DNA of 64,000 bases from Pantoea rodasii (GTDB taxonomy: Bacteria > Pseudomonadota > Gammaproteobacteria > Enterobacterales > Enterobacteriaceae): NCBI RefSeq assembly GCF_002095465.1, contig NZ_MLFP01000086.1:248001-312000 (forward strand), read 5' to 3'. The notes beneath the pieces are model-generated. The model was not told the origin of the DNA. It saw only the letters and a program-made list of their open reading frames with translations, and did no database searches. The number at the start of each line of letters is the position of its first letter. The first letter of the stretch is position 1. This document shows, in pieces, positions 16,132-25,059 of the stretch. The translations under genes were made by a program, and so were the position numbers.

Positions 16132-17589
16132 ATGTCGCGAATTCAATTAAACGATGCGGCGCTACTGCGCCAGCAGGCGCTGTTTGGCGGGCGCTGGCAA
16201 GATGCACACGCAGGTGCCACGCTGCCGGTCATCAATCCATCAACCCAGCAGCAAATTGCCACCATTCCGGCGCTGGGTGCCGCTGAAACCGAACAGGCGA
16301 TAGATTATGCCGAGTCAGTGCGTGCCAGCTGGGGGAAAACCCCGAATGCCTCGCGCGCCGCACTGCTGGATAAGTGGTACCAGCTGATTGTCGATCACGC
16401 TGATGACCTGGCGATCATCATGACCGCAGAGCAGGGCAAACCGCTGGCAGAAGCCAAAGGGGAAGTGCTGTACGGCGCCAGCTTTGTGAAGTGGTTTGCC
16501 GAAGAAGCGCGCCGCATCTATGGCGACACTATTCCGGCACCAAGCGAAGACCGCCGCATTCTGGTGTTGAAACAACCGGTGGGCGTTGCCGCCGCCATCA
16601 CACCGTGGAATTTCCCAATTGCGATGATCACCCGAAAAGTGGCACCAGCGCTGGCCGCCGGTTGCCCGATCATTGTGAAACCCTCAGAGCTGACGCCGCT
16701 TTCGGCTTTAGCATTGGCGGTGCTGGCCGAGCGCGCGGGCTTCCCATCGGGTGTATTGCAGGTGCTCACCGGCTTGCCCACCGAGATTGGCAGCACGCTA
16801 ACCGCCAGCCGCACGGTGCGCAAAATATCCTTTACCGGCTCAACTCGTGTTGGTCAGTTGTTAATGCAGCAAAGCGCCGACAGCATCAAGCGCCTTAGCC
16901 TGGAGCTGGGCGGCAATGCACCGCTGATCGTGTTTGATGATGCCGATCTGGATATCACCATTCCTGGCGTGATGGCGAGTAAATTCCGTAATGCCGGACA
17001 GACCTGCGTCTGTGCGAACCGTATTTTGGTGCAGCGCGGCATCTACCAGCGCTTTAGCGAGAAACTGCTGGAAGCGGTAGCCACGCTCAAAGTGGGCGAT
17101 GGATTTGCGCCCGGCAGCACCATCGGGCCGTTGATCAATGAGCGTGCGGTGGAAAAGGTGAACAGTCACATCGACGATGCGCTGAGCCAGGGCGCGACCT
17201 TGCTGCGTGGCGGCATCAGCCAGCCAAACGGCACTTTTGTCGAACCCACGGTGTTAGGCAACGTCACCAGCAGTATGCGTATTGCACATGAAGAAACCTT
17301 CGGACCTGTAGCACCGCTGTTCGTCTTCGACACGGAGGATGAAGCTATTCAAATGGCGAATGACACGCCTTACGGATTAGGGGCCTATTTCTTTACTGAG
17401 AATATTCGTCGGGCATGGCGGGTCGCGGAATCTCTGGAATTTGGCATGGTTGGTTTTAATACCGGCGCGATATCCTTAGACGCGGCTCCTTTCGGTGGAA
17501 TTAAATTATCCGGATTAGGCCGTGAAGGATCGCGATATGGTATTGAAGAATACCTTGAGCAGAAAACGTTTCATATTGGCAGTTTATAA
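16132..17589 (+). CDS. gabD: Succinate-semialdehyde dehydrogenase, GabD type
   Basis: A 485-residue NAD(P)-dependent aldehyde dehydrogenase oxidising succinate semialdehyde to succinate, the last step of GABA breakdown. Key residues are visible: Glu in LELGGNAP (258), catalytic Cys in NAGQTCVCANR (292), FTGSTRVGQ for cofactor binding, and the GabD-typical EEYLEQK end. The start at ATG 16132 follows AGGGG with 6-base spacing; the longer frame upstream covers a non-coding palindrome region. It is separated from cbl by about 230 bp and probably has its own promoter. The GABA-type aminotransferase at 28.8 kb would supply its substrate. Confidence 0.9.
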   Translation: MSRIQLNDAALLRQQALFGGRWQDAHAGATLPVINPSTQQQIATIPALGAAETEQAIDYAESVRASWGKTPNASRAALLDKWYQLIVDHADDLAIIMTAEQGKPLAEAKGEVLYGASFVKWFAEEARRIYGDTIPAPSEDRRILVLKQPVGVAAAITPWNFPIAMITRKVAPALAAGCPIIVKPSELTPLSALALAVLAERAGFPSGVLQVLTGLPTEIGSTLTASRTVRKISFTGSTRVGQLLMQQSADSIKRLSLELGGNAPLIVFDDADLDITIPGVMASKFRNAGQTCVCANRILVQRGIYQRFSEKLLEAVATLKVGDGFAPGSTIGPLINERAVEKVNSHIDDALSQGATLLRGGISQPNGTFVEPTVLGNVTSSMRIAHEETFGPVAPLFVFDTEDEAIQMANDTPYGLGAYFFTENIRRAWRVAESLEFGMVGFNTGAISLDAAPFGGIKLSGLGREGSRYGIEEYLEQKTFHIGSL

Positions 17590-17594
17590 ACATC

Positions 17595-17612
17595 GTCGCC
17601 ATTAATGGCGAC
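17595..17612. repeat. Perfect palindrome after gabD
   Basis: GTCGCC-ATTAAT-GGCGAC is an 18-bp perfect palindrome six bases past the gabD stop, followed by CCTAC. It belongs to the same family as the palindrome after cbl. Confidence 0.6.
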
Positions 17613-17751
17613 CCTACCGCAAAGCGCACATTAACGCGTGCAAGGTTTAAAAGCAGCGCCGCTGGCCTCAGGTCATCGGCGCTGTTTTATTTTGTGCGCT
17701 TGGTCATACTTTTCCCGCCTATCCCTGTTTTAGTGCAAGTTTCATGCGAGA

Positions 17752-17768
17752 TGCACCGCTGCGATGCA
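17752..17768 (+). promoter_or_regulatory. NtrC-like enhancer site upstream of the PuuC-like gene
   Basis: TGCACC-GCTGC-GATGCA matches TGCACC-N5-GGTGCA at 11 of 12 arm positions. It lies about 120 bp upstream of the sigma-54 element at 17889. Confidence 0.7.
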
Positions 17769-17888
17769 CAGATTTTGTGAAGTAAATCATCTGTTTATTC
17801 CTTCGGCAATTCCGCAAAATTTCGCCACGCAATACGGCAGAAAATTTTTTTGGGCTGTTTTTTACGCATTTTTAATTTTTTACTGGGC

Positions 17889-17904
17889 TGGCATACTTTC
17901 TGCA
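17889..17904 (+). promoter_or_regulatory. Sigma-54 (-24/-12) promoter of the PuuC-like operon
   Basis: TGGCAT-ACTTTC-TGCA keeps the GG and GC doublets at the exact sigma-54 spacing. It is 85 bp before the ATG of the aldehyde dehydrogenase gene. With the upstream NtrC-like site it predicts induction on nitrogen limitation. Confidence 0.75.
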
Positions 17905-17988
17905 TTAGCTTATTAACGTAACAGATAAATGTGGTGCAAATCGTTAATTAGCGCACATGTGATGGGTGTAACAAATAAGGAATTTTCC

Positions 17989-19458
17989 ATGTTAAGTTTC
18001 GACCCTGAAAAAGTGTCTCTCCCCGCCGGTCATTATATTGGCGGTCAACATATCACCACACAAGGTGCGCGTTTCGCCGTGAAACGCCCGTCCGATGGCA
18101 AAGTCTATGCCGAGCTGAGCGAAGCGCAGGCGGCGGATGTCGATCATGCTGTCACGCTGGCGCATCAGGCGCTGAAAACCAGCGGCTGGCGCAGCTGCCC
18201 ACCACGTCAACGTGGCAAGGTTTTACGTCGTTGGGCCGATCTGATTGAAAACGATCCCTTACTCGCTCAGCTGGAGGCGCTGGGTTCGACGCGCCCCATC
18301 AGCGATGTGGTGCAGCATGAAATTCCCTTTACCGCCGAAGCCATTCGTTTTTATGCCGAGTGCGCCGACAAATACAGTGGTGACCTGTTCCCGACGCAGG
18401 AGAGCAGCCTTGGGATGTTGATATCGGAGCCATATGGCGTGATTGGCGCGATTACGCCATGGAATTTCCCGCTGTCGATGGCGTCGTGGAAATGCGGTCC
18501 AGCGCTGGCAGCAGGAAATGCGGTCGTGCTGAAACCCTCCGAGCTGACGCCGTTCTCCACCGTGCGTATGGCGGAACTGGCGGTGCAGGCCGGCTTACCG
18601 GCGGGCATCCTGAATATTGTGCAGGGCAGTGGTGCCGTCACCGGCACGGCGCTGGTGACTCATCCATTGGTGCGTAAAGTCTCGTTCACCGGTTCAACCG
18701 CCACTGGCGCGCGCATCATGAGCGACGCCGCACAGCACGGTATGAAACCCGTCACGCTTGAGCTGGGCGGTAAGAGCCCGCAGCTGGTGTTTGATGATGC
18801 CGGAGATATTGACGTGCTGGCGCAACGTATTCTGCGCGGTTTTACCGCCAACGGCGGCCAGGCCTGCGTGGCAGGCACCCGTTTGATCGTGCAACGCGGC
18901 ATTGCCCAACCGTTGCTGGATCGTCTGGTGGCGCTCTGTCAGCAACCGCGTCCTGGCGTGACCTGGCAGGACAGTAGCCGCTACGCACCATTGATTGATG
19001 AGCGTCAGGGTAACAAGGTCGCTTCAGTGATCGCCGAAGCCAAAGCGCAGGGCGCAGAAGTGTTAGTGGGCGGCGAACGCTTTGCCGACACCGCCGAAGG
19101 CTGGTTCTGGCAGCCGACGCTGCTGTGCGGTGTGGCAGCCGATAACCCGGCGGTTCAGCAGGAAATTTTCGGCCCGGTGCTTACCGTGCAAGAGTTTGAC
19201 AGCGAAGAAGAGGGGCTGGTGCTGGCAGCGCATGACACCTACGGCTTGTGCGCCGGCGTACATACCTTGAGCCTGCCACGTGCCATGCGAGCGATGCGCG
19301 CCATAGAGTCCGGCACCGTGTGGATCAATCGCTACGGGCGCTCCGGTGATTTCATTATTCCCACCGGCGGCTTCCTCGGCTCCGGTATCGGCAAGGATCT
19401 GGGTCGTCAGGCATTTCAGGCCTGCCAACGCCAGAAGAGTGTATTAATCGATTTCTAA
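17989..19458 (+). CDS. Aldehyde dehydrogenase, PuuC-like
   Basis: A 489-residue NAD(P)-dependent aldehyde dehydrogenase. Catalytic Glu is in LELGGKSP (258) and Cys in NGGQACVAGTR (293); FTGSTATGARI binds cofactor. The overall form resembles PuuC and betaine-aldehyde dehydrogenases, which oxidise amino-aldehydes made by amine oxidases. ATG 17989 has AAGGA upstream. It heads an operon with a HAD hydrolase and a PuuB-like oxidase, so it probably oxidises the aldehyde released by that oxidase. Control by NtrC and sigma-54 is inferred from the promoter. The true substrate is unknown; no glutamate-putrescine ligase (PuuA) or PuuD is in the window. Confidence 0.85.
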   Translation: MLSFDPEKVSLPAGHYIGGQHITTQGARFAVKRPSDGKVYAELSEAQAADVDHAVTLAHQALKTSGWRSCPPRQRGKVLRRWADLIENDPLLAQLEALGSTRPISDVVQHEIPFTAEAIRFYAECADKYSGDLFPTQESSLGMLISEPYGVIGAITPWNFPLSMASWKCGPALAAGNAVVLKPSELTPFSTVRMAELAVQAGLPAGILNIVQGSGAVTGTALVTHPLVRKVSFTGSTATGARIMSDAAQHGMKPVTLELGGKSPQLVFDDAGDIDVLAQRILRGFTANGGQACVAGTRLIVQRGIAQPLLDRLVALCQQPRPGVTWQDSSRYAPLIDERQGNKVASVIAEAKAQGAEVLVGGERFADTAEGWFWQPTLLCGVAADNPAVQQEIFGPVLTVQEFDSEEEGLVLAAHDTYGLCAGVHTLSLPRAMRAMRAIESGTVWINRYGRSGDFIIPTGGFLGSGIGKDLGRQAFQACQRQKSVLIDF

Positions 19459-19490
19459 ATTTACGTATCAGACAACGACGAGGTCGCGTC

Positions 19491-20158
19491 ATGGCACTGT
19501 TTAAACCGAAATTCATCACCTTTGATTGCTACGGCACCCTGATCAACTTTGACATGGCAGGTGCAGCACAGCGCTGTTTCCACGATCGCGTGTCACCGCA
19601 GCAGATGCTGGCATTCACCACGGACTTTTCCCACTATCGCCGCGATGAAGTGTTGGGCGCATGGCAGCCTTATTACGAGGTGGTGAGCAACGCGATTCAA
19701 CGCACCTGTAAAAAATGGGGCGTGCAGTGGAGCAAAGCCGATAGCGACTTTATCTACACCGATTGCGCCACCTGGGGACCGCACCCAGACGTGCCAGCGG
19801 GTCTCGCTAAAGTGGCGAAAGCGTTCCCACTGGTGCTGCTCACTAACTCGATGAACGATTTGATTCCCCATCACGTTCCGCGTCTTGGTGCGCCGATCCA
19901 CATGACCATCACCGCAGAAGAAGTGGGCGCCTACAAGCCGCAGATGAAGGGCTTCGAATACATGCTGGACAAGCTCAACTGCGGCCCGGAAGAGATTCTG
20001 CATGTCTCCTCCAGCCTGCGTTATGACCTGATGACCTGCTACGACATGGGCATTAAAACAAAGTGTGGGTCAACCGTGGTCACGATCCGGCGAACCCGGC
20101 TTACGAATACACCGAGATTAAAGACATCGGCGGACTGCCCGCTGTGGTTGGACTCTGA
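19491..20158 (+). pseudogene. Haloacid-dehalogenase-like hydrolase (type II), frameshifted
   Basis: The frame opens with FITFDCYGTLINF, the HAD nucleophile motif of the L-2-haloacid dehalogenase type, and holds LVLLTNSMND (motif II) and the YKPQMKGF Lys region. After DMGIKTK the frame runs into non-homologous sequence over the next gene. The alternative frame gives VWVNRGHDPANPAYEY and the ending GGLPAVVGL, then a stop at 20156-20158. Adding one A to the run at 20060-20062 restores 222 residues, the usual length. The enzyme would act on a 2-halo acid or a phosphorylated or related small acid in the amine pathway. Sequencing error is as likely as real damage. Confidence 0.8.
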
Positions 20159-20172
20159 GCCCGGAGGCAGCG

Positions 20173-21450
20173 ATGAAACTCGAATCATTCTGGCAAGCCA
20201 CGGCGCCTGCTTTCACCGGAGCGGCCAGTGGCGCATTGCCATCGACGGCAGATGTGGTGGTGATTGGCGGCGGCTTTACCGGTATCTCGACGGCGCTCAA
20301 CCTGGCGCGCAGCGGCATCAATGTGGTGCTGCTGGAAAGCGGCGAGGTGATGAGCCAGGCGTCGGCGCGTAACGGCGGGCACTGCAACACCGGCGTGGCG
20401 CAGAACTTCGCCTCACTGGTGGAGAGCCAGGGAATCGAGCAGGCCAGCCGCTTCTATCGCGCCTATGACGATGCAGTGAGCTATGTCGAACAACTGGTGC
20501 GTGAAGAGCAGATCGATTGCGATTTTCGCCTGTGCGGCAAGCTGAAACTGGCCAGTAAAGCCTCACATTTTCCCGGCTTGCGCAGTGCCTGGCAGCTGAT
20601 GCGTGACACCGTGGATCCGGAAATTGAGTTGATCGGCAAAGATGAGATTCGTCGCGAAGTGGGCAGCGATGCATTCCACGGCGGCCTGCTGCAAAAACGC
20701 GGTGGCCAGATGCACATGGGTAAATTCGGCATCGGCCTGGCGAACGCCGCCGCGCAGGCTGGCGTGAAGATTTACCCCCATCACGCGGTGACAGGGTTAA
20801 CGCGTCTCGAAGGTTATCGCCATCGCGTGACCACCGCCAAAGGCGAGATCATCGCGGAGAAAGTGATGATGGCGACCGGTGTTTCAAATGAAGGGCCATT
20901 CCCGTGGTTCCAGCGCCGAATTGTGCCGGTGGGCAGCTTTATCGTGGTGACCGAACCTTTGGGTGAGGCGCTGGTTGAGCAGGTGTTGCCGCGCGATCGC
21001 ACCTACGTGACCTCGCTGAATATCGGCAACTACTTCCGCACCACCGCCGATCGTCGGCTGGTGTTTGGTGGGCGTGCACGTTTCGCGGTGAGCAATCCGA
21101 CCTCAGATTCGCGCAGCGGCGATGTACTGCGTGCCGCGATGACAGCGCTGTTCCCGCAACTGGGTAAATCGCGCATCGATTACTGCTGGGGCGGCATGGT
21201 GGATATGACGTCCGATCGCCTGCCGCATGCGGGTGAGCACGATGGGGTGTTCTATTCACTGGGTTACAGCGGCCACGGCACCCAGATGTCGGTGTGGATG
21301 GGCCGCGTGATGGCTGATTTGCTGGCAGAAAAGCGTAATGAAAACCCCTGGCAGCGCGATGGCTGGCCCGCGCTGCCCGGTTACCACGGTAAACCGTGGT
21401 TTTTGCCTCTGGCAGGGCTGTATTACAAGGCTAAGGATCGGCTCTCCTGA
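20173..21450 (+). CDS. FAD-dependent amine oxidase, PuuB-like (DAO family)
   Basis: A 425-residue flavoprotein of the D-amino-acid-oxidase fold. The N-terminal dinucleotide motif VVVIGGGFTGISTALNLARSG (about 28-48) binds FAD. SARNGGHCNTGVAQ and the C-terminal YSLGYSGHGTQMSVWMGR are typical of gamma-glutamylputrescine oxidase (PuuB/OrdL) and related oxidases. It should oxidise a secondary amine to an aldehyde plus amine, with O2 accepting electrons. It follows the HAD gene by 14 bp in the operon headed by the PuuC-like dehydrogenase, so the two catalyse consecutive steps. The start at ATG 20173 is preceded by GGAGG. Confidence 0.85.
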   Translation: MKLESFWQATAPAFTGAASGALPSTADVVVIGGGFTGISTALNLARSGINVVLLESGEVMSQASARNGGHCNTGVAQNFASLVESQGIEQASRFYRAYDDAVSYVEQLVREEQIDCDFRLCGKLKLASKASHFPGLRSAWQLMRDTVDPEIELIGKDEIRREVGSDAFHGGLLQKRGGQMHMGKFGIGLANAAAQAGVKIYPHHAVTGLTRLEGYRHRVTTAKGEIIAEKVMMATGVSNEGPFPWFQRRIVPVGSFIVVTEPLGEALVEQVLPRDRTYVTSLNIGNYFRTTADRRLVFGGRARFAVSNPTSDSRSGDVLRAAMTALFPQLGKSRIDYCWGGMVDMTSDRLPHAGEHDGVFYSLGYSGHGTQMSVWMGRVMADLLAEKRNENPWQRDGWPALPGYHGKPWFLPLAGLYYKAKDRLS

Positions 21451-21469
21451 TCATTGGCTGCGACCGAAA

Positions 21470-21557
21470 GCGCGATAAATCAAGCCGCTACGTAAGGGTG
21501 CGATTCTTCGGTAGAGGCGTGTCACGCGCATTACCGTAGCGGCGCAATTTATTGCGC
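21470..21557. repeat. REP/BIME-like palindromic repeat (GTAGCGGCGC family)
   Basis: A reverse copy (GCGCGATAAATCAAGCCGCTAC, 21470-21491) faces a forward copy starting GTAGCGGCGCAATTTATTGC (21536-21557). Both are degenerate palindromes of a family that also occurs at 26735, 30795 and 48581, always between transcription units. Confidence 0.7.
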
Positions 21558-21627
21558 ATTGCCTCAGGCCGCACAGAGCCAATGATGATTTTCGAAATAA
21601 ACAACTTTTCATATTGAGGGTGTGCAG

Positions 21628-23231
21628 ATGAGTAAATTTAATAAAGAGTCTGACGCTGGGAATCCGGCCCTGACGCGCATGTTGACTGAAGGGTCAATGT
21701 CACGTCGCGGCTTGATGAAGTTGTTGTCTGCCGGTGCGGTGATGAGCAGCGGCCTTATTGGTTTTCCGCAGATGAGCTTTGCGGCAGAAACACCGGTGAA
21801 AGGCGGCAAGATGCGGGCTGCCATGTCCAACGCCTCCGCCACTGACACCCTCGACCCCGCTAAAGGCAACAACAGCGGCGACTACACCCGCCAGTTTATG
21901 GTTTACAGCGGCCTGACCGAACTGGATCAAAAGTTGGCTATCCAACCCGGTTTAGCCGAATCGGTAGAGTCCACTGACGGTGTCACTTGGCACATCAAGC
22001 TGCGCAAAGGCGTGACCTTCCACGATGGCAAACCGCTGACCGCCAAAGACGTCATTTACTCACTCAGCCGCCACAAAGACCCGGCCGTAGCCTCCAACGC
22101 CTTTAAGCTGGCCGATCAGTTCAAAACCTTTACCGCCGTGAATGACAATGAAGTCATGCTGGAGTTGAGCAGTGCTAACTTTGACGTGCCTTACATGCTG
22201 GCCAGTGCGCCGTTCCTGATTGTGCAGGATGGCACCAAAGACTTCAGCAAAGGCATCGGCACCGGGCCATTTAAGCTGAAAGAGTTCTCACCCGGTGTGC
22301 GCTCAGTTGGCGTGAAGAACCCTAACTACTTCAAGCCAGGCCTGCCGCATCTCGATGAAATCGAACTGCTGGGCGTCACCGATCAAGCCGCGCGCGTCAA
22401 TGCGCTGATGTCCGGCGATCTGCATATTGTTTCGACCCTGAGCGCGGCCGATTGCAAGCGCATCAAAGCCACCTCGGATTTTGCAGTGCTGGAGAGTAAA
22501 TCGGGCATGTACACCAACCTGATTATTCGCACCGACATGAAGCCCGGCAGCAACGAAGATTTCGTGCTGGCGATGAAATACCTGCAGCCGCGCGACATTC
22601 TGGTGAAAACCGTGTTGCAAGGTTATGGCGATGTCAGTAACGATACGCCGGTGCCACCGTGGCATCCGATGTACAACGCCGATCTTAAACCGCGTCCACT
22701 GGATGCCGAGAAAGCCAAATTCCATATCGAAAAAGCCGGCATGAAAGGCGCCACGGTGGAGATCATCACCACGCCGAACATTGAAGGTTCCGTGGAAGGT
22801 GGCCAGTTAATCCAGCAGGTATCGCGTAATACCGGCCTGAACATCAAAGTACGACGCGTGCCGTACGACGGTTACTGGTCAACGCACTGGACCAAAGATC
22901 CCGTGGGCTATGGCTCGATCAACCCGCGTCCGACGCTGGATATGCTGTTCTCTCAGTTCTACCTCTCCTCGGCTTCCAATAATGAATCTGGCTGGAAAAA
23001 TCCTCAGTTTGACCAGTTGGTGGTGGCCGCGCGCGGCGAGCGCGATCAGGGCAAGCGCAAGCAGATGTACGGTGATATGCAGAAGCTGATTTACGATCAC
23101 TGCGGCACGCTGATCCCGACCTTTATCAGCTCTACCGATGGCTACAGCAAAAAGTCGGCGGCGTTGAGGCCTGGCCAAGCGGCATGATGATGGGTTATCG
23201 CTTCCATGAGTTCGCCTGGCTGAAAGCCTGA
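21628..23231 (+). pseudogene. Peptide-type ABC substrate-binding protein (family 5), Tat signal, frameshifted
   Basis: A DppA/OppA-type extracellular solute-binding protein. The N-terminus SRRGLMKLLSAGAVMSSG is a twin-arginine signal, and the mature protein has DTLDPAKGNNSGDYTRQ and VTWHIKLRKGVTFHDGKPL. The open frame ends early in SAALRPGQAA; the other frame continues VGGVEAWPSGMMMGYRFHEFAWLKA to a stop at 23229-23231. One missing A in the run 23149-23153 explains it; the restored length is 534 residues. ATG 21628 has GAGGG seven bases upstream. It feeds the permease and ATPase genes downstream and probably imports the amine, opine or small peptide used by this cluster. Confidence 0.85.
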
Positions 23232-23254
23232 TTCACACCCTGAGGAGATCGCCG

Positions 23255-24208
23255 ATGAACCGATACATGATGTTCCTGATCGCCCGACGCGCAGGCGCTG
23301 GCATCCTGACCTTGCTTATCGTTTCGGCGGTGGTGTTTTTTATCACCAGCCTGCTGCCCGGTGATGCCGCGCAGATGATTCTGGGGCAAAACGCCACGCC
23401 GGAAACGGTGGCGGCGTTACGTCAACAGCTGGGGCTCGATCAGCCCTTGTTAGTGCGTTACTTCAGCTGGCTGGCGGGGATGCTGCAGGGCGATTTTGGC
23501 ACCTCGTTTGCCAGTCATCTGCCGGTGACGCAGTTGGTGGCACAGCGGATACCGGCCACACTGGAGCTGGCCGGTATCACCACGGTGATTTGTGTGCCGC
23601 TGGCGCTGGTGATCGGCATTGTTGCGGCCATGAAGCGTGGCTCGGCACTGGATCGTTTTCTGGTGATCAGCACCATGGCCACGGTGGCGGTACCGGAGTT
23701 TCTGGTGGCCACGGTAGCGGTGCTGATCTTCGCAGTGAAACTGCACTGGGTTTCAGCCATGTCGTTTGGCAGCCCGGATATGGGCCTGGTGAGCTACCTC
23801 AAAGCCTATGCGCTGCCGGTGATGACGCTGTGCTGCGTGCTGGTGGCTCAAATGGCGCGCATGACACGTTCCGCGATCATCAATCAGCTCGACAGCCCGT
23901 ATCTGGAAATGGCGCTGCTGAAAGGCGTATCGCCACTGCGCGCGGTGTTGCGCCATGCGCTGCCCAATGCCGTCGGGCCAATTGCTAACGCCATCTCGCT
24001 CAGCCTGTCGTATCTGTTTGGTGGTGTGATCATTATTGAATCCATCTTCAGCTATCCCGGTCTCGCCAGTGCATTGGTGGATGCGGTGAGCAATCGCGAT
24101 CTACCGGTGGTACAGCTGTGCGTGATGATGTTTGCCGCCTGCTATCTGGTGCTGTTGCTGATTGCCGATGTGCTGACGATCGCCTTTAACCCGAAATGGA
24201 GGAGCTGA
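23255..24208 (+). CDS. ABC importer permease, DppB type
   Basis: A 317-residue inner-membrane protein with six hydrophobic helices. Family marks are the N-terminal helix RRAGAGILTLLIVSAVVFFI, LLPGDAA with QLGLDQPLLVRYFSWLAG, and the EAA-type cytoplasmic loop near YLEMALLKGVSPLRAVLRHA, with ALPNAVGPIAN. It is the first of two permeases for the peptide-type importer. It follows the binding-protein gene by 23 bp with a TGAGGAG ribosome site and overlaps the next gene by TGATG. Confidence 0.9.
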   Translation: MNRYMMFLIARRAGAGILTLLIVSAVVFFITSLLPGDAAQMILGQNATPETVAALRQQLGLDQPLLVRYFSWLAGMLQGDFGTSFASHLPVTQLVAQRIPATLELAGITTVICVPLALVIGIVAAMKRGSALDRFLVISTMATVAVPEFLVATVAVLIFAVKLHWVSAMSFGSPDMGLVSYLKAYALPVMTLCCVLVAQMARMTRSAIINQLDSPYLEMALLKGVSPLRAVLRHALPNAVGPIANAISLSLSYLFGGVIIIESIFSYPGLASALVDAVSNRDLPVVQLCVMMFAACYLVLLLIADVLTIAFNPKWRS

Positions 24209-25059
24209 TGAATAGCTTGCTGCTTCCTGTACGAATTTTTCAGTCGCTGTCGATCTCGGGTCGCATTGGCCTGCTGATCTCCCTGTTCTGGGTGCTGATG
24301 GCGCTGTTCGGCAACCAGCTGGCCCCGCATAGCGTGGAGGATATCGGCGGTGGACCGATGCTTGGGGGGATCACGGCAGATAACCTGCTGGGCACCGATT
24401 ATCTCGGCCGCGATATTCTCAGTCGTATTCTGTACGGCGCTAAATTCTCGATTGGACTGGCGCTGACCGCCGCGCTGGGTGCCAGCCTGATCGGCACCTT
24501 GCTGGCGTTGCTGGCCGCGGTGGCCGGGCGCTGGCTGGAAGAGCTGCTGGGGCGTATCAACGACGCGATGTTAGTGCTACCGGGTAAAGTGCTGTCGCTG
24601 ATGATCGTGGCGGTGTTTGGTTCCTCCCTGCCGATGCTGATCCTGACCGCTATCTTCACCTATTGGCCCGGTGCGTTCCGTATCGCCTTCGCCATGGCCA
24701 GCAGTTTGCGCAATATGGATTACGTGCGAGCGTCGCGCTTGCGTGGCGAAAGCCGCTGGTACGTGGCGATTCACGACATCTTGCCGAATATGGTGCATCC
24801 AATGCTCACCGATTTCGGTCTGCGCTTTGTTTACATCGTGCTGCTGCTCAGCGGCTTGAGTTTCCTCGGTCTCGGTGTTCAACCGCCGTATGCCGACTGG
24901 GGAACGCTGGTGCGAGAAAACCTGCAGGGCCTGTTTAACGGCTCGCCAGCGGTACTGATGCCGGCCGTGGCGATTGCCAGCCTGACCATTGGCGCGAACC
25001 TGTTTATCGACAGCCTGCAACAAATGCGCCCGCTGACGCTGGTGAAGGAGGGAGCATGA
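24208..25059 (+). CDS. ABC importer permease, DppC type
   Basis: A 283-residue permease partner of DppB type. It contains a single N-terminal helix, GTDYLGRDILSRILYGAKFS (the DppC-family motif), and the loop YVRASRLRGESRWYVAIHDILPN that contacts the ATPase. Start ATG 24208 overlaps the stop of the preceding gene and has GGAGG close upstream; an in-frame ATG at 24196 is inside the upstream gene and is less likely. Its last bases overlap the ATPase start (ATGA). Confidence 0.9.
   Translation: MNSLLLPVRIFQSLSISGRIGLLISLFWVLMALFGNQLAPHSVEDIGGGPMLGGITADNLLGTDYLGRDILSRILYGAKFSIGLALTAALGASLIGTLLALLAAVAGRWLEELLGRINDAMLVLPGKVLSLMIVAVFGSSLPMLILTAIFTYWPGAFRIAFAMASSLRNMDYVRASRLRGESRWYVAIHDILPNMVHPMLTDFGLRFVYIVLLLSGLSFLGLGVQPPYADWGTLVRENLQGLFNGSPAVLMPAVAIASLTIGANLFIDSLQQMRPLTLVKEGA

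Larger units (their letters stand above)
17613..17988. other. Regulatory region of the PuuC-like operon
   Basis: About 375 bp without a gene, with an NtrC-like site followed by a sigma-54 promoter. The ORF frame extends upstream of ATG 17989, but that part overlaps the promoter and is not coding. Confidence 0.65.
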
